From positions 2,291,501-2,355,500 of the forward strand of contig NZ_AP023441.1 of NCBI RefSeq assembly GCF_019976755.1: 64,000 nucleotides of DNA. Reading direction: 5' to 3'. Under the pieces are notes generated by a model. It had not been told where the DNA came from and ran no database searches. It saw only the letters and a program-made list of their open reading frames with translations. Source of the stretch: Nostoc sp. MS1. GTDB lineage: Bacteria > Cyanobacteriota > Cyanobacteriia > Cyanobacteriales > Nostocaceae. Both the position numbers and the translations under genes were made by a program. Positions 1 to 8,760 of the stretch are shown here, one piece after another (the stretch's first letter is position 1; every line of letters starts with the position of its first letter).

Positions 1-1
1 T

Positions 2-163
2 GCGGATATGCGATCGGGTATTGCTCAGGCGGAGGAATTACTCAAGAGTGGGGTAGTAGCGGCAAAATTACAACAAATAACTCAGCTAATTACTTCAATA
101 TCACAAACAAATTTAGATAATCGGTTTCTGGAGTCAGAGCAGAAAGTTAATGTTACCTCATAG
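2..163 (+). CDS. C-terminal fragment of a TrpD-like protein (partial)
   Basis: An open frame enters from the left edge and stops with TAG at 161-163, giving the last 53 residues of a protein. The segment AQAEELLKSGVVAAKLQQI resembles the C-terminal helix of anthranilate phosphoribosyltransferases and their paralogues, where a run such as A-x-x-IL-SG-A--KL-QL is typical. TrpD transfers phosphoribosyl to anthranilate in tryptophan synthesis, but cyanobacteria also carry TrpD-like proteins of unknown role, and the catalytic part lies outside the window. The assignment rests on a short helix only. Confidence 0.35.
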   Translation, partial: ADMRSGIAQAEELLKSGVVAAKLQQITQLITSISQTNLDNRFLESEQKVNVTS

Positions 164-469
164 CTAGAATTAGTTGGTTGAGTGGGTAAAGCCAACACAT
201 TTAGAGTATATAACTCATACTAAGTTGCGTTCAAGCATAATATTCCTACTCCCTATTCCCTACTCCCAACTCGCAGCCCAAGTTACTATCTTTGGCTGCG
301 ACTCGGTATCAACTTCATCTTGCTGTATTACTCCCCAAATTCACTGATACAATAAAAATCTAATCAATATCAGTGTTCAGTAACAATATTTGTCTGAGAA
401 ATATCATACACAAACTACTGCCTATTACCTCAGACATTGACTGCTACTGTGCCAATTATCCAGATTTTC
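164..469. other. Intergenic region with a heptamer-repeat stretch
   Basis: About 300 bp without a convincing gene. Positions 240-268 hold a short run of ctccctattc/ctccctactc units, the CCCTACT-type STRR seen many times in this window. No clear promoter or terminator was recognised. Confidence 0.5.
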
Positions 470-1153
470 ATGAGTAGCGAAATTCAACTCAGTCTCTTTA
501 ACGAAGATTCAAACTCTGACCAAAAAGAGCTGATTCCCACAGATGCCAAAATTCCCGTTCCCCCCGGAACCTATACAAATTTGACCGAGTTAGCCCAACA
601 CTGTAATCAGTGCCAGCGTTGTGAATTGGGCAGTACCCGTACTCATGCTGTTGTGGGACGGGGTAATCTGAAAGCACCCATCATGGTTGTAGGAGAAGCA
701 CCTGGTCAAAATGAGGACGAAACAGGTCTACCATTTGTCGGCAGATCAGGTCAGTTGCTAGAAAAAATTCTAGCTTCAGTCAACTTGACCACGGAACAAG
801 ATGTATATATTGCCAATATTAATAAATGTCGTCCACCAAACAACCGGGTTCCTACTCCTAATGAAATGGCTGCTTGTTTACCATATTTACTAGAACAGAT
901 ACGCCTTGTTGATCCGAAAATTATCTTATTAACAGGTGCAACATCTGTCAAAGGACTGACTGGTGATAAACGCGCCATTACCAAGATTCGTGGTCAGTGG
1001 ATAGAGTGGGAAGGACGTTTATGTATGCCGATTTTCCATCCATCTTACTTATTACGTAACCCTTCTAAAGAACAAGGCAGTCCCAAATGGTTAATGTGGC
1101 AAGATATAAAAGAAGTACGTGCCAAGTACGATGAAATTAAATCAAGTAATTGA
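470..1153 (+). CDS. Uracil-DNA glycosylase, family 4
   Basis: Removes uracil from DNA in base-excision repair. The 227-residue protein has the family-4 layout: GEAPG with acidic ED at residues 75-83 (water-activating/uracil-pocket motif 1) and HPSYLLRNP at 190-198 (motif 2). Four cysteines C48, C51, C120 and C136 have the 69- and 16-residue spacings expected of the [4Fe-4S] ligands in thermophilic family-4 enzymes. The frame is open from a TTG at 437, but the ATG at 470 gives a normal N terminus and was chosen. It stands alone on its strand between unrelated genes. Family assignment is firm; the exact start is less certain. Confidence 0.9.
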   Translation: MSSEIQLSLFNEDSNSDQKELIPTDAKIPVPPGTYTNLTELAQHCNQCQRCELGSTRTHAVVGRGNLKAPIMVVGEAPGQNEDETGLPFVGRSGQLLEKILASVNLTTEQDVYIANINKCRPPNNRVPTPNEMAACLPYLLEQIRLVDPKIILLTGATSVKGLTGDKRAITKIRGQWIEWEGRLCMPIFHPSYLLRNPSKEQGSPKWLMWQDIKEVRAKYDEIKSSN

Positions 1154-1221
1154 ATAGAATAGGTTGAAGTCAAGATTAAACCTGATTTTATCTAAGCTCG
1201 ATTTTGATCTATAAATACTTT

Positions 1222-1253
1222 CTGTAGGGGCGCAAATCTGTACGCCTCTACAG
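1222..1253. repeat. Imperfect hairpin, CTGTAGGGGCG type
   Basis: CTGTAGGGGCG at 1222-1232 pairs with CGCCTCTACAG at 1243-1253 with one mismatch around a 10-nt loop. It lies downstream of the glycosylase gene. It looks like one of the dispersed GTAGGGGCG palindromes of Nostoc-type genomes; a terminator role is possible but there is no T tract. Confidence 0.5.
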
Positions 1254-1351
1254 ATAATGGATGTGTTGCAAAGATTTTTTGAATTGGTATAACCCATGCG
1301 TTTTCAAAATTAAGAGGCAGAATAGATAAATAAACTTATACTCTATTCCTG

Positions 1352-1783
1352 ATGCCTACTAAAAATACAACTATTTCTGGTTGTGACTGGCCAATTGATC
1401 AGTTACCCGGATTAAGCCATGAAGAACAATCCCAACTGCAAAATTGTGGGATTAAAACTACAACTGGACTATGCAAACAAGGTAAAACTTTAGAATCTAG
1501 GCTCGCTTTGGCTAATAAATTACAGGTGCATATTCAGTATGTAAACAAATGGATAGCCTTAGCAGATTTAGCCAGGATTCCTAGTGTCGGAACACAATAT
1601 TGTGGGCTGTTACTCCACGCTGGCGTTATTTCTGTGGTGCAGTTAGCGGAAATTCCCACTCATAGATTGCACAAGCAAATTTTGCGCTTGCAGGTGGCAA
1701 CTATGCAGCGCCGTGATTTGTGTCCAGCCATTGAGTTAGTGCAGCAATGGAGTCAACAAGCGAAAATGGTCATTGGTTGTTAG
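1352..1783 (+). CDS. DUF4332 domain protein (helix-hairpin-helix-like)
   Basis: A 143-residue soluble protein. The stretch LPGLSHEEQSQLQNCGIKTT near residues 18-37 and LARIPSVGTQYCGLLLHAGV near 73-92 are helix-hairpin-helix-like modules (I/LPGL...G-x-L---GI), as found in DUF4332 proteins, which are common in cyanobacteria and of unknown function. Nucleic-acid binding is an inference from the hairpin motif. The start is ATG. The stop codon runs straight into a GTCAACA repeat at 1784-1805. No operon partner: the next gene is on the opposite strand. Confidence 0.75.
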   Translation: MPTKNTTISGCDWPIDQLPGLSHEEQSQLQNCGIKTTTGLCKQGKTLESRLALANKLQVHIQYVNKWIALADLARIPSVGTQYCGLLLHAGVISVVQLAEIPTHRLHKQILRLQVATMQRRDLCPAIELVQQWSQQAKMVIGC

Positions 1784-1805
1784 TCAACAGTCAACAGTCA
1801 ACAGG
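1784..1805. repeat. STRR, three GTCAACA-type heptamers
   Basis: The sequence agtcaacagtcaacagtcaacagg is a threefold heptamer repeat between two convergent genes. It is one of many such tracts in the window. Confidence 0.8.
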
Positions 1806-1815
1806 TGATTCCACC

Positions 1816-2430
1816 TTAATCTTTCGCCAATACGCCGTTAAGGAAGATATCCGCAAGACCTTCTGCCATTTGCTGCATTTGTTGGGGTGAAGCGTCTGGC
1901 TGCATGAGAGTATTGTTAGAGAAACCAGCGATCGCAAACATTCCCAGGAAAACTTTAGCGACTAAATTTGCATCCATTTGGCGATAAATGCCTTTATCCA
2001 TAGCAGTTTGGAAGAAGGCTTCGGCAACATCGGTCATTTTCACGATAACTTCTGTTTGGATGCGATCGCGCAAGTCTGGGTGGAATTGCACTTCCATGAA
2101 GCAAACCTTCATTAGATCGGCATTTTTGTGCAAATTCCACATCCTGCGGCGCATTACCTGAGCAACAGCCTTATAACTGCCCATTTCGCTCAATTCGGTG
2201 AGCAAATCTGTGAGGATATCTATCCAACCACCCGTTGCGACTTCTACCAAAATCGCTTTTTTGTTAGGAAAATGACGAAATAAAGTCCCTTCCGCTACGC
2301 CGGCTGCTTGTGCTAAATCACGGGTAGTAGTACCATCAAAGCCTTGAGCGGCAAATAACTTCAGCGCGGCTTGTAAAATGCGCGAGCGTGTCTGCGCCTC
2401 GGAAGGTGGAGAAGAATTAAAAACTCGCAT
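1816..2430 (-). CDS. TetR/AcrR-family transcriptional regulator
   Basis: A 204-residue repressor-type protein. Residues about 16-62 form the TetR DNA-binding domain: R-x-RILQAALKLFAAQGF, then TTRDLAQAAGVAEGTLFRHF, the canonical helix-turn-helix ending in the FxHF-xNKxAIL signature. The C-terminal 140 residues are an all-helical ligand/dimer domain with no recognised ligand. It is transcribed away from the M16 peptidase gene with about 150 bp between the two starts, so it may control that pair or itself; this is inference from position only. Confidence 0.88.
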   Translation of the reverse strand: MRVFNSSPPSEAQTRSRILQAALKLFAAQGFDGTTTRDLAQAAGVAEGTLFRHFPNKKAILVEVATGGWIDILTDLLTELSEMGSYKAVAQVMRRRMWNLHKNADLMKVCFMEVQFHPDLRDRIQTEVIVKMTDVAEAFFQTAMDKGIYRQMDANLVAKVFLGMFAIAGFSNNTLMQPDASPQQMQQMAEGLADIFLNGVLAKD

Positions 2431-2581
2431 ATTAGTTATTGTAAAATCTCCGAAACATTACTTGTAGCATTATTGTCTACTGTCAGGGGCAAAAAGCACA
2501 GAAAGCTTAATACAAGATTAACGCTCTCATTGTTGGTTGACCTGCTGCTAAGGTAGTGAAAATCTCTTTTATTTGTTGCTT

Positions 2582-4168
2582 ATGAATCAATCTAGTCGTT
2601 CAATATCCCGGCGGCTGTTGGCAATTTTGTTAGTAACGGTCGTTCTTTGGTGGGGGTGGACACCAAAAATCGCGTTAGCACAAACGCCAACTACTCTCCA
2701 ACCCAGTAAAACACCAACTTCAAAAGTTCAAACTTCGATTCAACCTTATTTAGATCGAGTAATTAAGGAGTTGACGGAGTTCCGATTAGATAATGGTATG
2801 AAGTTTATTGTCTTAGAACGCCATCAAGCACCTGTAGTTTCTTTTCTCACCTACGCTAATGTCGGCGGTGTGGATGAACCAGATGGAAAAACAGGTGTGG
2901 CTCACTTTCTAGAGCATTTGGCGTTCAAAGGCACTACACGCATCGGTACGGTTAACTATCAAGCAGAAAAACCTTTACTTGAGCGTTTAGAACAGTTAGA
3001 CACACAAATTAGAGCCGCAAAAGCCAATGGTAAGCAAGATGATGTTGCTAGGTTGCAAGCGACTTTTAAGGAAGTAGAATCACAAGCAGCTAAATTAGTC
3101 AAGCAAAATGAACTAGGACAAATTGTCGAACAAGCTGGGGGTGTAGGTTTAAACGCTACTACTACCACAGAGGCGACACGTTACTTTTACAGCTTTCCCT
3201 CCAATAAGTTGGAACTTTGGATGTCTCTAGAATCAGACCGATTTCTTGACCCTGTAATTCGCCGGGAATTTTATAAAGAAAAAGATGTAATTTTAGAAGA
3301 ACGACGAATGCGGGTGGAAAATTCACCTGTCGGCTTGATGGTGGAGAAATTTATCGATACCGCTTACAAAGTTCATCCTTATAGACGACCTGTCATTGGT
3401 TACGACCAAGACATTCGTAACCTCACGCCAGAGGATGTACAAAAGTTTTTTGCGACTTACTACGTACCTAGTAATATCACTATTGCTGTTGTTGGAGATG
3501 TCAACCCAACTGAGGTAAAAAAACTAGCACAAACCTACTTTGGACGTTATAAAGCCGCACCTAAACCACAGTCAAAAATAAAAATCGAACCACAGCAGAC
3601 TCAAACCAGAGAAGTGACTGTAGAATTACCTTCTCAACCTTGGTATTTTGAAGGTTATCACCGCCCAGCAATCACACATCCTGATAATGCTGCGTATGAA
3701 ATTATTGGTGCTTTGTTAAGTAATGGGCGCACATCACGGCTGTATAAGTCTTTAGTTGAGCAAAAGCGTTTAGCCTTAAATGCTCAAGGTTTTAGTGGTT
3801 TCCCAGGTGATAAATATCCCAACCTGATGCTATTTTATGCTCGCACATCTCCCGGTCATACAGTTGATGAGTTAGCGGTAGCTTTAGGTCAAGAAATTGA
3901 CAAGCTGAAAACGGAACCAGTCTCGGCTACTGAGTTAGAAAGGGTAAAAACACAAGCTAGGGCAGGATTGGTACGCAGCCTTGATTCTAATATGGGCATG
4001 GCACAACAACTTTTAGAATTTGAAGTAAAAACTGGTTCTTGGCGGAATTTGTTTAAGCAATTAGATGAAATTATTGCTGTGACTCCTGCGGATATCCAAC
4101 GAGTGGCAAAGGCAACTTTTACACCAGAAAATCGAACAGTTGGCAAGTTGTTGCCTAAGAAAGCATAA
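2582..4168 (+). CDS. Secreted M16-family zinc metallopeptidase (catalytic member)
   Basis: A 528-residue pitrilysin-family peptidase with an N-terminal hydrophobic signal sequence (RRLLAILLVTVVLWWGW). The zinc motif HFLEH is present at about residues 108-112 and is followed downstream by the conserved acidic KEKDVILEERRM segment that supplies the third ligand. A charged insertion of roughly 50 residues (LEQLDTQIRAAKANGKQDD...) separates the zinc motif from the TTTTEATRYFY strand and probably forms a helical hairpin. The frame begins at a TTG (2573), but the ATG at 2582 is preferred. The next gene, 37 bp downstream, lacks the zinc motif; such alpha/beta-like pairs act together in M16B peptidases. 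Confidence 0.9.
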   Translation: MNQSSRSISRRLLAILLVTVVLWWGWTPKIALAQTPTTLQPSKTPTSKVQTSIQPYLDRVIKELTEFRLDNGMKFIVLERHQAPVVSFLTYANVGGVDEPDGKTGVAHFLEHLAFKGTTRIGTVNYQAEKPLLERLEQLDTQIRAAKANGKQDDVARLQATFKEVESQAAKLVKQNELGQIVEQAGGVGLNATTTTEATRYFYSFPSNKLELWMSLESDRFLDPVIRREFYKEKDVILEERRMRVENSPVGLMVEKFIDTAYKVHPYRRPVIGYDQDIRNLTPEDVQKFFATYYVPSNITIAVVGDVNPTEVKKLAQTYFGRYKAAPKPQSKIKIEPQQTQTREVTVELPSQPWYFEGYHRPAITHPDNAAYEIIGALLSNGRTSRLYKSLVEQKRLALNAQGFSGFPGDKYPNLMLFYARTSPGHTVDELAVALGQEIDKLKTEPVSATELERVKTQARAGLVRSLDSNMGMAQQLLEFEVKTGSWRNLFKQLDEIIAVTPADIQRVAKATFTPENRTVGKLLPKKA

Positions 4169-4205
4169 ACAATACACCGCAGAGATTAGGAGATAAGCAA
4201 CAGAT

Positions 4206-5696
4206 ATGCAGAGGCTTAAACAATTCAAAATGGGTAAAGGTAAGAGATTGATTTATGGCTTAGTGGCTGTTTTTGCTTTTTTGACTGTCACTTTTAACTT
4301 TTCCCTCTCGGCGACAGCAGCAGCCAAACACTACACCCAGTTGCAGTTTGCACCTTTACCTGAGATTAAGTTACCCAAGTACGAACGGTTTGTGCTGCAA
4401 AATGGCTTGGTTGTGTATTTGATGGAGGATCATGAACTACCTTTAATCGGTGGTACAGCAATGGTACGGACTGGGAGTCGCTGGGAACCAGCAGATAAGG
4501 TGGGGTTGGCTGCTTTAACAGGCGTAGTCATGCGGACTGGTGGCACTAAACAGCGTTCAGGCGATGATCTCAATCAAATATTAGAGCAACGAGCCGCATC
4601 TGTAGAAGTGAGTATTGGTGAAGCTTCAGGTAGTGCTAGTTTTGACTCATTAACTGAAGATACCGAAACAGTGTTTGGGTTGTTTGCAGAAGTTCTGCGA
4701 GAACCAGTATTTGCCCAAGAAAAACTAGATTTAGTGAAAACTCAAGCTAAGGGGGGGATTGCCCGGCGAAATGATGACCCCGATGATATAGCAAGTAGAG
4801 AATTTCGTAAGTTGATTTATGGCAATGATAGCCCCTATGCACGGATTACAGAATATGCCACAGTAGATGCGATCGCCCGTGAAGACTTGGTACAGTTCCA
4901 TCAAAAGTATTTCCACCCCAATAATATGATTTTGGGGATTGTGGGGGATTTTGAACCGCAAAAAATGCGATCGCTTATTCAAGCTAAGTTAGGTAATTGG
5001 GTGCGTAATCCCAAATTCACTAAACCAACTGTACCAGAGGCATCCTCAGTCAATAAAGGCGGAGTATTTTTCGTCAACCAACCCCAACTTACCCAAAGTA
5101 GTGTATTAATTGGGCATTTGGGTGGCCAATTCAATAATCCAGATTATGCAGCCTTAGATGTATTGAACGGCGTGTTAAATGGCTTTGGTGGACGCTTATT
5201 TAATGAAGTGCGATCGCGTCAAGGTTTAGCCTACTCTGTATATGGTTCATGGAGTCCACGCTTTGACTATCCGGGAATGTTTATTGCTGGTGGACAAACC
5301 CGTTCTGATGCTACCGTGCAGTTTGTCAAAGCCTTACAAGCCGAGATTAAGCGTATCCAGTCCCAACCAGTAACAGCAGAAGAATTAGCCCGTGCTAGAG
5401 AGTCTACACTTAATTCTTTTGTATTCAACTTTCAAGACCCCGCCCAAACTTTATCGCGGTTAATGCGCTATGAGTATTATGGTTATCCCGCAGATTTTCT
5501 CTTTCGCTATCAAAAAGCTGTAGCCGCAACCACAGCCGCCGATGTGCAGAGAGTAGCCAAGCAATACCTCAAACCAGATAATTTCGTAACTTTGGTAGTA
5601 GGAAATCAAACTGCTATTCAGCCACCGTTAACTCAGTTAGCCGCCCAGGTAACACCAATTGATGTGACTATTCCTAGCCCACAAGCGCGGAATTGA
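4206..5696 (+). CDS. Secreted M16-family peptidase-like protein lacking the zinc motif
   Basis: A 496-residue M16 homologue with an N-terminal signal peptide (LIYGLVAVFAFLTVTFNFSL, then an Ala-rich cleavage region). Where the active partner has HFLEH, this protein has GLAALTGVVMRTGGT, so no zinc can be bound. The C-terminal half keeps the substrate-binding half features, including FGGRLFNEVRSRQGLAYSVY, the conserved R/Y pair region of M16 partners. It lies directly downstream of the catalytic member in the same direction, consistent with a heterodimeric periplasmic protease. Its substrate is unknown. Confidence 0.88.
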   Translation: MQRLKQFKMGKGKRLIYGLVAVFAFLTVTFNFSLSATAAAKHYTQLQFAPLPEIKLPKYERFVLQNGLVVYLMEDHELPLIGGTAMVRTGSRWEPADKVGLAALTGVVMRTGGTKQRSGDDLNQILEQRAASVEVSIGEASGSASFDSLTEDTETVFGLFAEVLREPVFAQEKLDLVKTQAKGGIARRNDDPDDIASREFRKLIYGNDSPYARITEYATVDAIAREDLVQFHQKYFHPNNMILGIVGDFEPQKMRSLIQAKLGNWVRNPKFTKPTVPEASSVNKGGVFFVNQPQLTQSSVLIGHLGGQFNNPDYAALDVLNGVLNGFGGRLFNEVRSRQGLAYSVYGSWSPRFDYPGMFIAGGQTRSDATVQFVKALQAEIKRIQSQPVTAEELARARESTLNSFVFNFQDPAQTLSRLMRYEYYGYPADFLFRYQKAVAATTAADVQRVAKQYLKPDNFVTLVVGNQTAIQPPLTQLAAQVTPIDVTIPSPQARN

Positions 5697-5697
5697 A

Positions 5698-5768
5698 GGA
5701 GAAAGTTGACAGTGGACAGTTGAAAGTTGACAGTTGAGAGGTTACTTCCACTGTCCACTCCCTACTCC
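5698..5768. repeat. STRR tract (GTTGACAGT / CACTCCCTA units)
   Basis: Degenerate repeats of gttgacagt, gtggacagt and gttgaaagt are followed by cactgtccactccctactccc. The tract begins three bases after the stop of the M16-like gene. Confidence 0.7.
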
Positions 5769-5864
5769 CTTCAGTAATACTAAAGATTAAAAAAAAATAT
5801 TTATACGAGATTTTGAGGAAATTTCTATTATCTTGTTTGATAAACACCGAAATAAGATAAAGTT

Positions 5865-6719
5865 ATGAAATTTCAAGAAATCGGTCAAGTTGCCTTGGCA
5901 CTTTTAACCCAGTTTGGGCTAAAAGTAATAGGTGCGATAGCTCTGTGGATTATTGCACAAAAGTTAATTGATTTTGCCATCAAGTTAATACGCCGTAGTT
6001 TTCGCAGCCAGAATATTGAGCCAACGCTGATTAATTATGTATTAAATATTATTTCTGTCACCTTGAGAATTGTGCTAATTGTAGCCATTCTCGGCTTTTT
6101 TGGTGTAGAAACAACTTCTTTTGCAGCATTATTAGCAGCAGCCGGTGTAGCTATTGGTGCAGCATGGGGCGGACTTCTGGCTAACTTTGCGGCTGGCGCG
6201 TTTTTAATTATTTTCCGTCCTTTCAAAGTCGGTGATTTTATTACCGCCGCCGGAGTGACAGGAACAGTTACAGAAATAGGATTGTTTACCACGGATATTA
6301 CTACGCCTGATAATGTGTTAACAATTGTGGCGAATAACAAAATATTTGCTGATAATATCCAGAATTTCTCGGCTAATCCTTTCCGGCGCGTTGATTTGCT
6401 GGCACAACTACATCATGATGTTGATCATAATCAGGCGATCTCACTTTTAAAAGCCAGAATTAGTCAAATTCCCAATGTAGTTACTAACCCAGCACCAGAT
6501 GTAGAAATTCTTACTTTTACTTTGGCAGGGCCAGTATTAGCTGTGCGTCCGTATTGTAATAATGAACATTATTGGCAAGTGTATTTCGACACAAATAAAG
6601 CCATCCGCGAAACTTTTGGTGAAGCTGGATATCCAATTCCTGAACAACGTTACGCCTTTAATTTTCCATCAGAAAATGGCACAAGTTCCGTTATTCCTCC
6701 ATCTGTAATCAATTCATAA
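5865..6719 (+). CDS. MscS-family small mechanosensitive channel (copy 1)
   Basis: A 284-residue membrane protein. Two hydrophobic helices lie near residues 12-30 and 60-80, followed by the pore-lining TM3 signature FAALLAAAGVAIGAAWGGLL and NFAAGAFLIIFRPFKVGDFI, the hallmark of MscS (Gly/Ala-rich pore helix, then FRPFKVGD at the start of the cytoplasmic beta domain). The vestibule domain follows. MscS channels release solutes after osmotic downshock. A close paralogue lies at 8761-9615 in the same direction, with an insertion sequence between them. A strong hairpin terminator follows the gene. Confidence 0.92.
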   Translation: MKFQEIGQVALALLTQFGLKVIGAIALWIIAQKLIDFAIKLIRRSFRSQNIEPTLINYVLNIISVTLRIVLIVAILGFFGVETTSFAALLAAAGVAIGAAWGGLLANFAAGAFLIIFRPFKVGDFITAAGVTGTVTEIGLFTTDITTPDNVLTIVANNKIFADNIQNFSANPFRRVDLLAQLHHDVDHNQAISLLKARISQIPNVVTNPAPDVEILTFTLAGPVLAVRPYCNNEHYWQVYFDTNKAIRETFGEAGYPIPEQRYAFNFPSENGTSSVIPPSVINS

Positions 6720-6775
6720 TCAGGCAATTACTTTTTAATTGTCGTATTTTTCTCAAAAATCAACTAATAATTTAC

Positions 6776-6808
6776 AAAAAGGTAAGTCATTCCATGACTT
6801 ACCTTTTT
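6776..6808 (+). terminator. Perfect 15-bp hairpin terminator after mscS copy 1
   Basis: AAAAAGGTAAGTCAT at 6776-6790 pairs exactly with ATGACTTACCTTTTT at 6794-6808 around a 3-nt loop. The A/T flanks give a U tract on either strand, so it may work in both directions: for the channel gene and against read-through from the transposase gene. Confidence 0.8.
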
Positions 6809-6815
6809 ACTATTT

Positions 6816-8490
6816 AGGGCTTGCTGAAAAAGTCATTTCAAAGGAAGAGAAAAATTGATTAAGTAGTCAGTCCAGAAAAAAGATAAGTTTTTGTTGTTTA
6901 AGGTTTAATGAAATATCAGTTTCGATAATAGAAGAAGTAAAAAAAGACTCAGTTTTGAAAAATAGGCAAAAAAATACACAAAAAAGCCGTAATAGCAGAG
7001 TAGAAAGATTCATAACTAAAAAAGTTATGGCAATAGCGGTGAAAGAAGTATGAGGAAGTTTAGCCATAACTCTACCAAGGCTAAATCTTCGTTTACCTTG
7101 TCCAAACTTGCCCTCAATACAATTACGAATCCTTTCGTCATAAGCGGCTTGTTTCTTCTTTTCAGGGCTGACATTTTGGGGGGGTCTACCTAGTGGTGGG
7201 CCACTAATTCTAATTCCCCTTTCTTGACACCAAGCTCGATTCTCCCTCGTCCGATAAATCTTATCAACATGAACTGATTCAGGATAATATCCGGTGTAGT
7301 TTTTGTATGCTTCTACTTGTGATTTTAAGTCTCCTGATTCGTTAAAGTTGTCCCAACTAATATGGTCTAAAAATACATAGCCATCATAGTAACTAGCTGA
7401 AAACTTAGCCCCAAACTCTACTGTTCTCCCGGCTTTACCTCGGATAATCGGACGAATGTGTGGTTGGTTTAAACTGACAATGCGGTCTTGTATACTAATT
7501 TTTTGATTTTCATATAACCATAACTGTTGACGATAAACTTCTGCTACTACTAGCAACATCTTATATTGACTGTTGCTCAGTTTTAATAGTGACGCACCTA
7601 AATTTATTAGCTGCTGAATATGAGTTAAATTTCTGTTGATATATTGCAGTTGCTTTCTGATAGCTTTCCTTCTTTCTTTAACTGTTGGTTTTCTTTTCTT
7701 GGCTACTGCTAAATAATCCTTTCTTGCTTTGTTTCTGTAGGTTCTTGGTTTGTTGATATTTCTTACTAATAAGGACTTATATAATGTATCTATGATTGTT
7801 TCTGTTTGCTTTCTGGCTTGATTTAATAATCCTAAATCTGTCGGATAACTTATGTCTGCTGGCGCACAACTAGCATCTAATATTAATTTTCCTCTATTGG
7901 CTGGCTTACTTTTTGAATCCTCGACCTCTGGCTTTTTTGCTCTTACTTCTACCTCCTGTTTATTTTCTAACATCTTCCTGACTATTTCTTGATTGATTTT
8001 ATTGACTAATTCTATATCTATCCTTTCTCTAAAATGAACTAGCATTGACGGGTCAAATGCAGATTCATTACTATATGCTGACATTCCTATAAAGTATTGC
8101 AGATACGGGTTCTCCCGAATTTGTTCTACTGTCTCTCTGTCACTTATTCCTAATTTTTCTTTAATTATTAATGCTCCCAACGCCATTCTAAATGTTTTGG
8201 CTGGCGCTCCCATTCTTGCTGAAAATATTTCTGCGTACTCTGCTTCAAATTTTGACCAAGGTATCATGTTCGCCATGATTACCCATCGGTTATCTGACGC
8301 TAGTTTTCCCCCAAAGGGTAGTTCAAAGTTTTCTGCTGCTTTTTCTTGCTTTTGCGCTCTTCGATACATTTTAACGCAACTTGCTACAAGGATTTTTACT
8401 TATCTTACCCTTTTTCTTTTCACCTTATTTTTCTTTCCTGACCCTGAAACTCTTCATTCTGCTATCTTTCGCCCTTATTCAGCCAGCCCT
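6816..8490 (-). mobile_element. Complete IS5-family insertion sequence (1675 bp)
   Basis: The ends are imperfect inverted repeats: AGGGCTTGCTGAAAAAG at 6816-6832 and the complement of 8474-8490, AGGGCTGGCTGAATAAG (15 of 17 identical). The element is flanked by a 4-bp direct repeat ATTT at 6812-6815 and 8491-8494, as expected of an IS5-type transposition. It carries one long transposase gene on the minus strand and sits between two MscS paralogues. Confidence 0.88.
6867..8369 (-). CDS. IS5-family DDE transposase
   Basis: A 500-residue transposase. The N-terminal DUF772-type region (FRMALGALIIKEKLGISDRE, then ENPYLQYFIGM and FRERI) is followed by a DDE core: first Asp in LILDASCAPADI, second Asp in PESVHVDKIYRTRENR, and the Glu in NCIEGKFGQGKRRF. 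The open frame has no stop or frameshift, and the ATG start at 8369 follows the right end by about 120 bp, so the element may still be active. The Lys-rich middle (residues about 140-290) is a basic linker seen in the longer IS5 relatives. IS1182-type is the main alternative, but the 4-bp target duplication favours IS5. Confidence 0.88.
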   Translation of the reverse strand: MYRRAQKQEKAAENFELPFGGKLASDNRWVIMANMIPWSKFEAEYAEIFSARMGAPAKTFRMALGALIIKEKLGISDRETVEQIRENPYLQYFIGMSAYSNESAFDPSMLVHFRERIDIELVNKINQEIVRKMLENKQEVEVRAKKPEVEDSKSKPANRGKLILDASCAPADISYPTDLGLLNQARKQTETIIDTLYKSLLVRNINKPRTYRNKARKDYLAVAKKRKPTVKERRKAIRKQLQYINRNLTHIQQLINLGASLLKLSNSQYKMLLVVAEVYRQQLWLYENQKISIQDRIVSLNQPHIRPIIRGKAGRTVEFGAKFSASYYDGYVFLDHISWDNFNESGDLKSQVEAYKNYTGYYPESVHVDKIYRTRENRAWCQERGIRISGPPLGRPPQNVSPEKKKQAAYDERIRNCIEGKFGQGKRRFSLGRVMAKLPHTSFTAIAITFLVMNLSTLLLRLFCVFFCLFFKTESFFTSSIIETDISLNLKQQKLIFFLD

Positions 8491-8494
8491 ATTT

Positions 8495-8760
8495 ATTATC
8501 TGTGATACCGTTTCACTTTAATATTGATACACATAGGCAGCAGGGAAAACGAATTAGAGATTTATCATGTGTATCATGTATTTCGTGAATTGGTATGACT
8601 CTGTTTCTCTATGTTTTAAAGTCACTACAGAGACAAAGAGAACCTATCTTAAGAAGGAGGAGAGTTTATCAGCTTATTCTCAATATTATGTCAGTACAAA
8701 ATAAATATTTTGTTGAACTGACTGTTTTTTCTAAAAAGCATAATAAATAGAGAAAAACTG
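8495..8760. other. Intergenic region upstream of mscS copy 2
   Basis: About 265 bp, AT-rich. It contains the recurring octamer ATTGGTAT at 8589-8596 and a purine-rich AAGAAGGAGGAGAG at about 8650-8664 that looks like a ribosome-binding site but is followed only by a 20-codon frame. Otherwise nothing recognised. Confidence 0.4.

Noticed and set aside
6035..6340. Antisense frame of 101 codons over mscS copy 1, mirrored by one of 113 codons over copy 2
   Set aside because: Both lie opposite the conserved pore segment, and their similarity follows from the similarity of the channel genes. No start signals or protein-like features.
8650..8750. AAGGAGGAG ribosome-binding-like site with a 20-codon frame
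   Set aside because: Spacing to the ATG is about 30 bases and the frame has no character of a protein.
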